Shown: one piece after another, positions 24,120 through 34,611 of the stretch
Numbering within the stretch: position 1 is the stretch's first letter
Layout: each line of letters begins with the position of its first letter
DNA from: Drosophila miranda
Lineage: Eukaryota > Arthropoda > Insecta > Diptera > Drosophilidae
Direction of reading: 5' to 3'
Assembly: GCF_003369915.1 (NCBI RefSeq)
Contig: NC_046677.1
Span: forward strand, 15,128,001-15,192,000
Length of the DNA stretch: 64,000 nucleotides
Made by a program: the position numbers and the translations under genes
The notes under the pieces: model-generated
Database searches by the model: none
Seen by the model: only the letters and a program-made list of their open reading frames with translations
What the model was told of the DNA's origin: nothing

Positions 24120-25652
24120 CTATTCCAACTCATGGGCATAGGGACTGTTCCAATCTCTCTCAAACACATTCCTTAGGTCGCTGCGCAGCGTTTGGGTGTG
24201 CTCCGTTTCGTGGGTTTCCCTGAGAACCAGGCCAATGCCGGCGGTGTCGGTGAAGTAGTCGCCGGACCAGTTGGATGTGCCTATGTAGGCCACTCTATCG
24301 GTCACCATATACTTGTTGTGATTCACCCGACCATAGGGTATCTTCTCTTGACCCGCATCTGTGGGCACAATGAAACGACGCTGGAATATAAAATAAATTA
24401 TTTTTAATTTCTGTAAGTTCCATTATTTTTAACTTACAATTTGTATATCGATTTTATCCTTTTTGGAGCTGAGATCCTGTAGTGATTTAAGATATTTATT
24501 CTCACTGGGATTCGAATGCTTCCACCAGGAGATGAGCAGCTTTACGGACACACCCCGCTCCACGGCCGCCCGGCGCAGGGCATCATCGATGTACGGCCAA
24601 TACTTGGGATGCTGGCCATAAATGATCAGCGGATAGTAGTCCATCACAGCAATGTTCACATATGTAATGGCCGAATCGATGGTGCTTAGGATGGCCTCCA
24701 GGTCGCCGGTGCGACCATTGGCAGAGAGTGGGGGCGGGGAACTGGACAAAAATCCCTCCATCGTTGTGTTCTGGTTCACATTTAGGATCATGGGTGACGG
24801 GAGGTTGTACTTCGTGAAATAATTAGGGTCCCAGTGTGGGATTTTTGCATCTGTACTCTTTCCCAAATACCAATAGGCTTTGAATATCTTGGCCACATCT
24901 CGGGTGAGCTGTGGACAGTTCTGGGCTAGAATACCCATCTCCTTGACCTGTGTTAGTGCCCGCCAGTCCATGTTGGCGCTGCCCAGATAGAAATGCTGTT
25001 CATCCACGATCCAAAGTTTCGTGTGCAATACCCCGCCTCCAAAGTACTTGGGAAATGAGAGGGTGACCACTTCGGCAGCTCCATTGCTGGCCAGCAGCTT
25101 AGTGTCTTCATTGGGCGACACACTGGAGGGTTCACTTTGTGCTATGCGAATATCCAGCCTGGGCGTTTTACCGCCACCGTTTCCGTTGGCCAGGAAGCGC
25201 CTGAAGATCTCATCGCCCGGCTGAGTGCTGCTGTCGTTCACGCCCGGCGTGTCCTGGGCACGCATGGTCCAGTAAAAGGAGGCAATGTCCAGGGACTCTT
25301 TGGCGCTGTCCAGCAGTTGCTGCCAGGCCTCAAAGGTGCTCAAGAACCGTGGACTGCCCTCGGAGTAGTTGAGTCCGATGGGTATGGACTCCACCAGCTG
25401 AATATTGCAGTCATACTTAGTAGAATCGTACTTATTTCCGCTGCCTTTCAGGTGCTGTACTCGTGGCCGTGGCTGGAAGAACGAGGACCCAAAGAAGAGT
25501 AGCATGAACAGCGACACCATTAGCAATTGCACTGCCGGGGGATTTGCAGCCTCTTGTTGTTGTTGTCTGTTGTCTCCTGTAGTGGCGGCAGCGGTGGCGG
25601 TCGCATTTTCCACATCTTCCTCGTTATGCAGCGGCTTATATTGCTGCGGCAT
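24120..25652 (-). CDS. PLD3/PLD4-type phospholipase D family protein
   Basis: Two exons (25652-24438 and 24380-24120), phase 0, give 491 aa. The layout is a short Gln-rich cytosolic tail, one membrane anchor ([13 protein letters not shown], about residue 45) and a lumenal double PLD domain. Both HKD motifs are complete: LHTKLWIVD followed by LGSANMDWR, and NHNKYMVTD followed by IGTSNWSG. Several N-glycosylation sequons are present. Mammalian relatives are endolysosomal 5' exonucleases and bis(monoacyl)glycerophosphate synthases; the fly role is less clear. From memory it corresponds to D. melanogaster CG9248. It diverges from Coq3 with a DRE box between them. Confidence 0.92.
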
Positions 25653-25730
25653 TTTTAGATCGGATCGGTGGACAAAAAAATCTTAAATGATCGCCGATTA
25701 GTAATAGCCACACACCTGCTTTGTTATCTA

Positions 25731-25738
25731 TATCGATA
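25731..25738. promoter_or_regulatory. DRE box (TATCGATA)
   Basis: A perfect DNA-replication-related element, the DREF binding site and a common housekeeping core-promoter motif in flies. It lies 79 bp upstream of the PLD3-like start and 199 bp upstream of the Coq3 start. Confidence 0.6.
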
Positions 25739-25936
25739 ATACGCAGGTGATAATGCTTATTCTCGCTCTCTTGAATTGAAGAATTGCAAAGAAAGAACCA
25801 AACCTCCTGAAATCACAATCAAGAAAGCTTCAAGTCATAAAGAGAATGAGAAGCGGAGAGAGAGAGACAGAGAGAGGAAAATGAGAGAACACAAAATCAG
25901 CTGTTCACTTTGTTTTTTTGTTCTTGAACCAAAATA

Positions 25937-26989
25937 ATGCTGCGAAATTCTATTTTTCCAAATAGGTAAATATGTTTATTATACTATTAATGTTTCATTA
26001 TATTTTACTATTCCATTTTTTAATCACAGCAAGTTGCGCCAGACGCTGGCCAATGTTTTGGCCAGATGCAACAGCAGCAGCAGCGGCGGTGGCGGTGCAA
26101 CAATCGATGACGACACCAAACGTGAGGTGCAGCACCACGAGAATCATGCCGCAGATTGGTGGAACCAGAACGGGTCAATGGAAGCCTTGCATGCCCTAAA
26201 TGAGATACGGTAAGTGGATGCAATTTCTTGAATTTTCTCCCGAGTTCAAAGTTCTAAATTCTGCACAGTGTTCCTTTCATACGCGATGGCATCGTTGCGC
26301 GCGGCAATGTGAAGCCTCATTACGTAAATACCACAAAGGTATTGAAGGGACAGCGGCTGCTGGAAGTCGGCTGTGGTGGGGGCCTGCTGACAGAGCAGCT
26401 TGCGCGCCTGGGTGCCCACGTTACCGGCATTGATTTGGCCGAGAAGCTCATTGCCGCCGCTCGAGATCATTTGACGGAGCTTAGCCCGGAGCTGTGCAGC
26501 AACGTGAAGTACAAAATGGAGCCGGTCGATCAGCATGCCAAATCAAACTGCGAGCGATATGATGCCGTCATAGTATCCGAGGTACTGGAGCACGTGGACG
26601 ATAAAGTGGCGTTGCTGGAAGCGTGTGTGCGTAGCCTTAGACCAGGCGGTTCCATATTTATCACCACGTTGAACAAAACTCTACCTATGTGGGTGGCCGG
26701 AGTGGTCTTGAGCGAGTATGTACTGAATCTGGTGCCCAAGGGCACGCATCATTGGGAAAAGATGATTTCCCCACTGGATGTTCAGCGCATATTGGACACG
26801 AGTAAGTAGCAATAATTAGCTGCAAAGCAACACTTCCACGTGTTCATGTCCTGTCTTTAACGTCCCCTAGTGAACTGTCAGACCGTGCTGGTTAATGGCA
26901 GCACCTACGACTTCTGGCGCAACACTTGGCGCTGGATAAACACTACCCAAATGTGCTACGCTCTGCAGGCTGTGAAGGAATCGGATTGA
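25937..26989 (+). CDS. Coq3: Coq3 ubiquinone O-methyltransferase
   Basis: Four exons (25937-25965, 26030-26209, 26269-26801, 26871-26989) give 286 aa. Coq3 carries out both O-methylations of ubiquinone biosynthesis on the matrix side of the inner mitochondrial membrane. The N-terminus is basic (MLRNSIFPNRSKLRQ), as for a targeting peptide. Family features are ADWWNQNGSMEALH, the S-adenosylmethionine loop LEVGCGGGLLTEQLA and VSEVLEHV. The helical insert characteristic of Coq3 (TLPMWVAGVVLSEYVL) follows. The first coding exon is only 29 nt, and I chose it because it supplies an in-frame ATG with a good donor. A GA-rich tract (about 25856-25875) lies in the upstream region. Confidence 0.93.
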
Positions 26990-27073
26990 AATCATAATAT
27001 ATTTTAGATAACTAAAATTAAGTATCTATGTAACAACTAAGAAGGTTAAAGCATGATTAAACTAAGGCTGCGC

Positions 27074-27553
27074 TCAATCGTCGTCTTCATCGCGAGGTCT
27101 CTTGAACTGTGGCTTTTGTTGCCTTTGGTTATTTCCTCCTTGCTTCCGCTTGAGGTTGTTCTTCGTGCTAAACTTCTTGGACATGTTACTGGCGACACTG
27201 GGCGCCTTGTTGGTGTAGTACGCCTTGGCCATTTCCTGGTCGGAGACCTCCTTGGGCTGTTCGGGTTTCACTTTACCGAGCTTTTGGGCCAACTCCTGTT
27301 CCATAAGCAGCTCAAGGTCCGGATTCATGCCGCGAAAACTGAGACGACCATCTATGAGGCCAGCGCAAATCGTATAGCTGGGCTCGATGATAAAGTTGGA
27401 ATTGGAGTTCAACATTTTCTCGTTGATTTCGTTCGAGTACAGTGCCCGACTCTGCTCGTCGTCGTCTTCCTTGTCCACCTTCACTTTGGTGCGCTGCATG
27501 AATTTCATGTCCAGGACACCACGCGAGAGTCTCGGCTTAATTTTCGACGGCAT
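27074..27553 (-). CDS. Mpp6: Mpp6, nuclear exosome cofactor
   Basis: A single exon of 159 aa. The N-terminal block KIKPRLSRGVLDMKFMQR is the M-phase phosphoprotein 6 signature that contacts the exosome. A second conserved stretch, GRLSFRGMNPDLE, follows in mid-protein. The tail is basic and low-complexity (Lys/Arg/Gln), consistent with RNA binding. Mpp6 helps the nuclear exosome with Mtr4 in 5.8S rRNA maturation. It converges with Coq3; their stops are 84 bp apart. Confidence 0.93.
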   Translation of the reverse strand: MPSKIKPRLSRGVLDMKFMQRTKVKVDKEDDDEQSRALYSNEINEKMLNSNSNFIIEPSYTICAGLIDGRLSFRGMNPDLELLMEQELAQKLGKVKPEQPKEVSDQEMAKAYYTNKAPSVASNMSKKFSTKNNLKRKQGGNNQRQQKPQFKRPRDEDDD

Positions 27554-27786
27554 TTTATCAATTTAAATGTTAAACCTAAATAGAATGTTTCGTGCACGTT
27601 GTTCCTTCCACGAATGTGAGAACAAAACAAACGGAGAGAACTCGTGCTAGTGTTGTGAAACGTCTGTCAGAAATGAGAAAACGTGGCGGGCCTGACATTC
27701 AAATTATTTTGAGAGTATTAAATTCAATCTTTGTTTTGGCTCTTACTTGAAATCAAAAATTATAATAATATAGCTATGTAATAACT

Positions 27787-28563
27787 ATGCCTTTTCCCTC
27801 CAAGCGATACCCCCATAGACAACGGGACCCAAGCCAAAATATTGATCGCATGCAGTGTTTGGAAAATATATTTTCTCACAAAGGAAATCTTATCACCATG
27901 ATACGCTTCTACGCCGGACACGAGTGTCTGTGGAACAAACTGCACGATGAATACTCTAACCTAAGCAAAAGACATCAACTTTGGACCTGGATAGCGAAAC
28001 AGTTCGGCCCGAACGTGTCGGGATATGAAGTTGAATGTGTAATGAAGAATTTGCGTAGAGAAGCTTTGGACGAGTTTAGACGCATTCAAGCATGTAAAAA
28101 GAGGGGTGGTCTCTGTGGAAAGCCGTCCTTTGACCTTTTAGATGAATTCCTGTTTTTGTTGCCGCAGCAAGTGAAAGTTGAGAGCCCGGCTCCTGCAGAA
28201 GCTCCTGCATATAACATGCAACCCAGTCACCCAGTACTGCAACCTGCTTCCAGTGCATTTGAAGACTCTGAAAGCCTGCAATACTCTGACGAAGTCAGCA
28301 GTACCGATGTACACTCTGCCAATCCCGATGCTGATGCTATCACTACATTTCTAAGCTTTGGCTCTGGTGAAGACTTCGATGCCGATTTGGATGAATTCTG
28401 CCATGAACTAAGGCAAGAACTGGGTCAGCTCCCTGCAGAAGCTTGCTTGAAAGCACAAAATAAGATACTTTTTATCATGCACGAGTGCCGAGTAAAGCAT
28501 AAACCTGCTCAAAAGAAACCCACTTGTATGTTGAAGAAATTCGTCCGTTGGAATTTGCCCTAG
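27787..28563 (+). CDS. MADF-domain protein with BESS-like C-terminus
   Basis: A single exon of 258 aa. Residues about 37-110 are a MADF domain (MIRFYAGHECLW, HQLWTWIAKQFG). The middle is Pro/Ala/Ser-rich and acidic. The C-terminal helix-rich block (DLDEFCHELRQELGQL, then KAQNKILFIMHECR) resembles a BESS motif. Genes of this MADF-BESS group are usually transcription factors or chromatin proteins. It lies head-to-tail with another, poorly similar MADF gene 79 bp downstream. The specific target is unknown. Confidence 0.8.
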   Translation: MPFPSKRYPHRQRDPSQNIDRMQCLENIFSHKGNLITMIRFYAGHECLWNKLHDEYSNLSKRHQLWTWIAKQFGPNVSGYEVECVMKNLRREALDEFRRIQACKKRGGLCGKPSFDLLDEFLFLLPQQVKVESPAPAEAPAYNMQPSHPVLQPASSAFEDSESLQYSDEVSSTDVHSANPDADAITTFLSFGSGEDFDADLDEFCHELRQELGQLPAEACLKAQNKILFIMHECRVKHKPAQKKPTCMLKKFVRWNLP

Positions 28564-28641
28564 ACTATAACACGTGGTGTGTACACTGTACAGGTTTGAA
28601 AAATTCCAGTTTCAAAATTAATTTTGTGGAAATATGTTGTC

Positions 28642-29485
28642 ATGTCAAACTCCGGCTTCATTGGATTAATCAAAAAGAATTATCACAGCTTGATGAATAT
28701 TTTCTCGACAAGTGGCTCCTCCTCCGATTCAGACGCCGGGTCGTCGCCTCGTCGTCTGAATGCATTCAATGTGACAATAAGTCGAAGAGCCAAATTCCAT
28801 ACATTGCTGTCGCAAAAGGATACGGTGACGAAGCTGATAAATCTATATCGTCAGAACGAATGCCTCTGGAATCCAAGCTGTCCCGATTACAAGAGTGCCG
28901 AGTACCAGGAGAAGGTGTGGAAGGATATTGCCTCCGCCATAGATACAAATATGCCGGTTGTTCCAGTCAAACGAAAAGTGCATGTTCTACGTGAGCAATG
29001 GGAAGAAGCCGGAAGGAAGGAGTTGCCGATGCCTAAGCTCTTTGATTACCCCGACTTTGGTTTCCTCACCCACGCGGTGGCGGAGACAGCAGCGGCTGCA
29101 GTTGAACACCCAACAAACATCCAGGTGGTCGAATTAGATCGCATAGATTCTGGTAGTGAGACTATGCAAGCAGATCATACGGACTTTGCAGAATCATCAG
29201 TGGCCCTACTTCCATCAGAATATATAATATCCAATAAGGGCCAGCATATTGCCAATCTTTGCGAGGTTATAGTTATTATTTTAAACTCTATTTTGACTTC
29301 ACTAGCGACTGCCATTTTCCCCACAGGTAATTCGAATAGATTTGGAGCAAATCCATGATGAATTTTTTTTTGAAGCAAAGTGGAAAATCCTTGATGTACT
29401 ACGCGATGCGCAGCTAAAACATCTGCAACGGCTGCAGGAGGGTCAAAAAACCAAATTAGATGATGCAGATTCAACAACTATATAG
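28642..29485 (+). CDS. MADF-domain protein
   Basis: Two exons (28642-29265 and 29327-29485), phase 0, give 260 aa. I chose the ATG of MSNSGFIG because upstream in-frame sequence lacks another ATG. A Ser/Asp-rich start is followed by the MADF domain at about residues 62-135 (LYRQNECLW, YQEKVWKDIASAI). The C-terminal exon encodes a BESS-like helix (FEAKWKILDVLRDAQLKHLQ). It is a likely nuclear DNA-binding protein. It sits directly after the preceding MADF gene on the same strand, but sequence similarity between the two is limited to the domain. Confidence 0.8.
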
Positions 29486-29610
29486 AAACAAATACACACA
29501 TATAAGAAAATGTAATATTTTTTCGTGTTTTAATTCGAGCTTAGAGTTGGAAAATACGACATGTACCTGTACAGACTGTACACACATGTACAAAATACGA
29601 ATAAATCGAA

Positions 29611-29736
29611 ATGGAAGACCGTGCCGCCAACTTTGAGGAACTGCAGCGAAGGCCTGCGGAATCTTGGAACCTTGGTCAACTGCTAAGCAGCACTCGCTTG
29701 TCTTCGATCGACACAAAGCGCGAGAACGATCTACTA
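29611..29736 (+). CDS. Orphan 42-codon first exon, no downstream partner found
   Basis: An ATG-initiated frame (MEDRAANFEELQRRPAESWN and 22 more codons) with good codon use ends at a strong donor CTACTA|GTACGT. Read through the donor, it meets a stop nearby. The next recognisable coding sequence, E2f2, has its own start and known N-terminus, and I find no exon that would continue this peptide. It may be a gene whose other exons lie inside or beyond E2f2, a short-peptide gene, or a gene relic left by rearrangement. I do not recognise the protein. Confidence 0.4.
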
Positions 29737-29812
29737 GTACGTTTTCAGATTTTGTTTCTATTGTAAAAGTAAATTAAATTTATTCTAAAATGTACGACAA
29801 AAAGCAACATCA

Positions 29813-29872
29813 TGTATTTCGGTATTTACGGTATATTTTGAAAATGAGACCGTATATTTCGGTATATTTCTG
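29813..29872 (+). promoter_or_regulatory. Cluster of Ohler motif 6 elements upstream of E2f2
   Basis: At least three matches to the fly core-promoter motif KTYRGTATWTTT occur here (ATTTCGGTATTTACGGTATA, then TTTCGGTATATTT). The cluster lies about 225 bp upstream of the E2f2 start codon and is the best promoter candidate for it. A strongly similar cluster lies at 33733-33807, and an inverted one at 31991-32046. Confidence 0.55.
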
Positions 29873-30095
29873 CAATGCGTGTCATTTTGCAGCACTATGC
29901 AAAAGTCAGAATAGAGTAGAATGAAAAAAGTGACATAAATGGCGGAAAATTTTGCTCAAGCGCCAACATTTGTATTTAATTGAGATTTTTCGTAATAGGC
30001 AATCATTGTTTGTTGTTTAAACGCGTGTCAAATCCAGTGCAACCACTTTTATAGTTACCAAATACGGAACAAAGACTTCCATTAGAAAGCGTGCC

Positions 30096-31480
30096 ATGTA
30101 CAAGCGTAAATCTTCAAGTATTGTATTAAGGGACAGCGCGGGCCCGGGCTCTGCCCTCAAAATGAAGAACAACAGCGCCAAAGGTGCTGCTAGCAATGTG
30201 GACACGGATGAGGCGATGACGATAAAGGCATATGAGAATGAGACCGTTCAAATGGACATGTCTCAGGACCAGCAGGAGCAACAGCCGCTAAAATCGCCCT
30301 CTCAATCCCATCCAGTTCAGCAGCGCTCTGTGGGCTCGCTCGTCTTATTAACTCAAAAATTTGTGCAGCTCATGAAGTCTAATGGTGGGTCCATTGATCT
30401 GAAAGAGGTGTGTCTTCAGCTATTTCTAGTCGATCCATTTTTTTTATCGCTTTTGCTTTGCTCTAGGCCACGAAAATCTTAGATGTGCAGAAACGTCGTA
30501 TTTACGATATAACTAATGTGTTAGAGGGCATTGGCCTGATCGATAAAGGCAGACACTGTTCCCTAGTGCGCTGGCGGTAAGTGTTCTCCTCGTTGGTGGC
30601 TTCCATTTGTCCTATTTTGTATTTGGTTCGCAACAGCGGAGGAGGGTTCAACAATGCCAAGGACCAAGAGGAGTACGATGTCGCTCGTGAGGGTGCCAAT
30701 AATCTGAAGAAGGAGGAAGAAGACCTGGACAAGCAGCTAGAGTATGCGCAACGGAATTTGCGATATGTAATGCAAGATCCAACAAATCTCTCATATGCCT
30801 ATCTAACGCGGGACGATCTCCTGCAAATTTATGCTGATGACTCCGTCTTCACCATACCCAATTATGACGAAGAGGTGGAGATCCAGCGCAGTAATGTAAG
30901 CCACTTTTCAGAACGTAGTTAATCAAAGTCGAAATGCTAGATTCATCCACTTCCGAAAAAAAAACAGAAGGAACTCCGCGTTTCCCTGGATAATGGCAGC
31001 ACCATTGATATACGGCTGGTCACAAACCAGGGAAAGAGCACAACAAATCCAAACGATGCTGACGGTTTCTTTGACTATCGCCGCTTGGACACCCCATCTC
31101 CATCGACCTCGTCCCGATCCAGCGAAGATGGCACCGGTCCCACGAGCACTGGAAACGTAATCACTGACGAGCATACGTACTCATGTAATCCCGATCTAAA
31201 GGAGGAGATGAAGCTGCTGGAAAACGAACTCACTGCGAAAATAATCTTTCAAAATTACATGACTGGCCACTCGCTGCGAAGGTTCTATCCCGATGATCCC
31301 AATTTAGGTTGGTTGTTCATTTCTCTTCGGCTGCTCCGAGACCGAATAATATGTTCTTTTTTCTCTTTTCTAACAGAAAATCCCCCACTGGTCCAACTGA
31401 ACCCGCCACATGATGACTTCAACTTTGTCTTGAAAAGTGACGAAGGCATCTGTGAACTCTTTGACGTACAATGCTCTTAG
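30096..31480 (+). CDS. E2f2: E2f2 transcriptional repressor
   Basis: Five exons (30096-30407, 30467-30576, 30637-30895, 30968-31307, 31377-31480) give 374 aa, the usual length. E2f2 with Dp and Rbf forms the repressive dREAM/MMB complex. The winged-helix DNA-binding domain spans about residues 88-150 ([36 protein letters not shown]). It is followed by the coiled-coil/marked-box dimerisation region and a short Rbf-binding C-terminus ([19 protein letters not shown]). All motifs look intact. Motif 6 elements lie upstream. The downstream flank is repeat-rich. Confidence 0.96.
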
Positions 31481-32049
31481 CTGCTGGACGGACGGGACTT
31501 ACAACGACTTTGTAACGATTGTAATGGGCCGAGTGCGTTGTGCAAATATTTATGATTAGTACAATTTGACCTTTTGATTTCTTTTATAGAAGTAGAAATT
31601 TTAACTAGCTTAATTCCATGTATTTTTGGCAGACTAACAACAAACCAATAAATTTGTAGGCACACGCATACATTCATTCTTGAAAAGAATGTGTGGTGGT
31701 TTATACATACCTCTTATATTTATGTACATAATACTATTCATTCATCATTTATTAAAGATTCTCTCGATATTTTGTGTACTGTTCTCGCCCTGGGTGCAAT
31801 GCATTTTGCAATGCCTGCAGCAAACAGCATATTTGTTTTAAAGGCAGCGGCAGACACGAGGCACTTTTTTTGTCAATTTATTCAATTTTCAGCGCAATTT
31901 CCCACGCCTACAACACTGTTTTGGGCGTAGATTTTATGAGTTTTAATTTTAAAATCCGCGGACTTACCGATGAAATAGAGACCGACTCGCAGAAATATAC
32001 GGAAAATGCGTCACATATTTCCAAGTATACCGTAAATATACTGACGAAT
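31481..32049. other. E2f2 3' UTR and spacer
   Basis: AT-rich sequence with an AATAAA (31647-31652) that may end the E2f2 transcript. Its right end (31991-32046) is an inverted copy of the motif-6-rich segment seen at 29813 and 33733. No gene is seen. Confidence 0.5.
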
Positions 32050-32215
32050 TATTTGTATTCAAGTTCCATCATATTCCTCGTTTTTGATATTCGGTTTAAT
32101 ATTACTGGCTAGCTAAGACCCTAAGCTCTCTACTCATAATTTTGCCCGATTGATAAATCAATTTCCTAAAGGGCTGTCTAAATTTAACCCATTTTTACTG
32201 GATTTTTTATAACAT
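32050..32215 (+). repeat. ~190-bp-type repeat monomer
   Basis: This segment matches the monomer at about 43225-43395 by eye. Shared blocks are TCATATTCCTCG, TTTTGATATTCGG, TATTACTGGCTAGCTA and TACTGGATTTT. It is cut off at its right end by the LINE fragment that starts at 32216. It has no coding capacity. Confidence 0.55.
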
Positions 32216-32552
32216 AGGTTAGGTTAGGTTAGGTAGAGACGGCCGCCAAGCTCGCTCGGAGCCCAGCACACTTAGGCCGGTTTCGGCCCGTTGTGATACC
32301 GCTTGGGATCATTCCCTCCCTGCAGATGAGACTTCATGTCAACAGTTGTCCCATCCAGATGCCCTTATAAAGTTGACGATCTTTCTGGGACATAGCGTGG
32401 ACATCTCCGAGATGTCGTTCAGAAAGGCAGAGCCCAAGTGATGCAGCCTCCTTCTGCTGAGACCTGGACAGGAACAGAACAGGTGTTCCACTGTTTCTTC
32501 CTCGTCCTCGTCTCTGCAGCTGCGGCAGAAATCATTGTATGGGGCACCCAGC
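32216..32552 (-). mobile_element. 3' end of a LOA/R1-like non-LTR retrotransposon
   Basis: Read on the minus strand, an open frame of about 70 codons ends with TGA at 32339. It carries the terminal zinc-knuckle-like pattern FCRSCRDEDEEETVEHLFC. A 3' UTR follows, then an (AACCT)n tail (plus-strand AGGTT repeats at 32216-32234). Such tails are typical of LOA- and R1-clade LINEs. Only the last part is present, as expected from 5'-truncated insertion. It inserted into the repeat monomer at 32050-32215. Confidence 0.75.
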
Positions 32553-33109
32553 TTTATAACATAAGGCTTAAGTAAAAATGGTGCACAATAATTTCCACTA
32601 AATTAATGTCTTTACACTTTTGGAAAAAACTATGAAAAGTATAAAATTTGCAGGGTGTGTGAGCTAGAGCAAGGTACCATAAACCGCCCCAGACTTGCTG
32701 TATCTTGTTTTAAACAACCAACATATTGTTCAAAATAGTGAAAGATCTAGCGCTAAAGTAATTTTGAAACATGGCAACTACACAGGGATGATATTCGCAC
32801 AGAGGCACCTGACGGTCAAGAAAAGTATCATCAGCTAAATTATCCGATACTTCTTAGGTGTACCACTAACCATACAGTATATACTGTAAATACCAGGAAT
32901 ATACCAAATAACAGGAATTCGTCGTAATAACCGGTTGATAACAATGATTCCCGGCAACACTAATTTTCATACCCTAGGGAAAAGGATATGATAGACTTCG
33001 AAAATGTTTGTCATCCCAGGCTCCGTGGGTTACAAGATACTTATCATATGAATGAATATGTCTAAAACATATCAATTTGGGAAAATTTCTTTATTAATTA
33101 CGTTTTAAA

Positions 33110-33590
33110 AACAGTTTGGAAAACAGGATCTTCATATGCTATAAACGAAATAGGGTGTACAAATGTCTATACACGCATAATGTCTTCCAATATAAGCAAC
33201 ACTGTGACTGCTTTTTTTTGTTGAACTATTTTATTTAAGCCTTGTTTTAGCCAAAATAGAATAAAAGCAATGACTAAAAACTAGCCAATCTTGTAGAAAA
33301 TGTGTTCATCAATGGCTTAAAATTATGTGGGCAGAACTAAGTGTTTTAGTTACCCAGAAAAATTCAACGGAATCTCTAAATTGAGCAATATGAACGACTA
33401 TCCTCTTTCGTTTTTTTTTTGCTTTGACCTATTTCGCTAAAACCACTTTTTGTTTGACCTATTCGCTAAAACCTTTTTTTTAAGACAATATCTAAGAAAA
33501 GCAAGTATTTCAAATACGCCAGTCAAGTAGAAAATAGATTCATTAATTAGATACAATTATGTAGGCAGGGCTGAGAGATCATTATCGCGG
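33110..33590 (-). repeat. Two repeat monomers, left arm of an inverted pair
   Basis: Read on the minus strand, this contains two successive monomers (33590-33440 and 33385-33230) followed by GTTTTCCAAACTGTTTT near 33130-33110. The same order appears on the plus strand at 43225-43640. The two arms face each other about 9.6 kb apart around deadlock and the helicase gene. Poly-T and CTATTTCGCTAAAACC-type short repeats lie at about 33400-33480. Confidence 0.6.
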
Positions 33591-33626
33591 AGAACCACGG
33601 CATCTATTGCGGTGAACCAAGGGCAT

Positions 33627-33700
33627 TATAATAATAATAATATAATAATAATAATATAATAATAATATTATATAATAATATGATATATAGTATAATAATA
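33627..33700 (+). repeat. (TAA)n microsatellite
   Basis: Imperfect TAATAA/TATAATAAT repeats of about 75 bp. It is a simple-sequence tract with no sign of other function. Confidence 0.8.
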
Positions 33701-33732
33701 TACATAAGTCGAGGAAAATAAAACTTTAATTG

Positions 33733-33807
33733 GTCAGTATATTTACGGTATATTTATAAAATGAGACGGTATATTTCTGTATTTCTGATCATCGACAGTA
33801 TATTTGC
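33733..33807 (+). promoter_or_regulatory. Ohler motif 6 cluster, possible deadlock promoter
   Basis: The segment repeats CAGTATATTTACGGTATATT and GACGGTATATTTCTGTATTT, which are motif 6-like. It closely resembles the E2f2 upstream cluster at 29813-29872. It is the only core-promoter-like sequence upstream of deadlock that I can see. It is separated from the deadlock start codon by a hAT element, so the hAT would lie in the 5' leader or the promoter has moved. Confidence 0.4.
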
Positions 33808-33817
33808 CAGGAAAAAT

Positions 33818-34491
33818 CAGTGATGTAAGTTTGAATGAAAACATCGATGTCGATGTCCATCGATGTTGTCAAAATCAAACATCGATGTTGGATTGAAACA
33901 TCGGATTGGTTCTTCGATGCATCGATGTATGACCGATTCAAAACTTTCCCATTTGATTATAAAACGAATATTCAACAAAGGAAAAATTAAACTTGAGCTT
34001 TCATAGCAGTCTTTTACATATAATAGGACTAAACAAAAAATATTTAACATAAAAGAAATGATTATGCTTTCATAGCAGTCTTTTACATATCATTGTAGAT
34101 CAAAGATAACTAATATTTCAAATAAGTATTTTTTGTCAATGCTTTGCAAAAACCAAAATGCGACTTAGTCGCGCAGGTGAAAGTCTATTACGTTTTCGAA
34201 TTAATATGCTAGCAGCCGCTGGGTACACCCGTTCAGAGGGTACGGAAGATGCCATTAACGTCAAAAATTGCATTGCAATTTTGTATAAATTAGGATAGGT
34301 ACTTTTCATACCATCCCAAAAATACGAAGGATTGCTTTTAAATGAGGCAGGCATTGCTGTGTTTGCTGCTTACAGACGACAAGTGCGCAATGATTTGAAA
34401 TTAAACGATCGATGTTTTGCAAAACATCGATGCAAAAACATCGGCAAAAAAACATCGAGGCTCGATGCATCGATGTGTTTTTACATCACTA
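33818..34491 (-). mobile_element. hAT-superfamily DNA transposon, internally deleted
   Basis: Ends CAGTGATGTAA at 33818 and TTACATCACTA at 34481-34491 form terminal inverted repeats with one mismatch. The flanking 8-mers GGAAAAAT and GAGAGAAT could be a decayed 8-bp target duplication. Many ACATCGATG repeats sit just inside both ends, as hAT subterminal binding sites do. On the minus strand 34354-34136 encodes 72 aa of the hAT C-terminal dimerisation domain (MASSVPSERVYPAAASILIR). The rest of the transposase is missing, so it cannot move on its own. A 25-bp internal direct repeat (CTTTCATAGCAGTCTTTTAC) occurs near 33998 and 34069. Confidence 0.75.
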
Positions 34492-34611
34492 GAGAGAATG
34501 GCTTCTTGAACATAACGGCACTTGATTGGTGATAAAAAAAAAAAATTAGGTTTAATTTTCACGTGCGTTTAAAACATAACAAAACTGAATGTAATAAGAT
34601 CTGTAACAAAA

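Noticed and set aside
31774-32112. 112-codon frame downstream of E2f2
   Set aside because: Runs through AT-rich spacer and a repeat monomer; Cys/His-rich start arises by chance and there is no codon bias.
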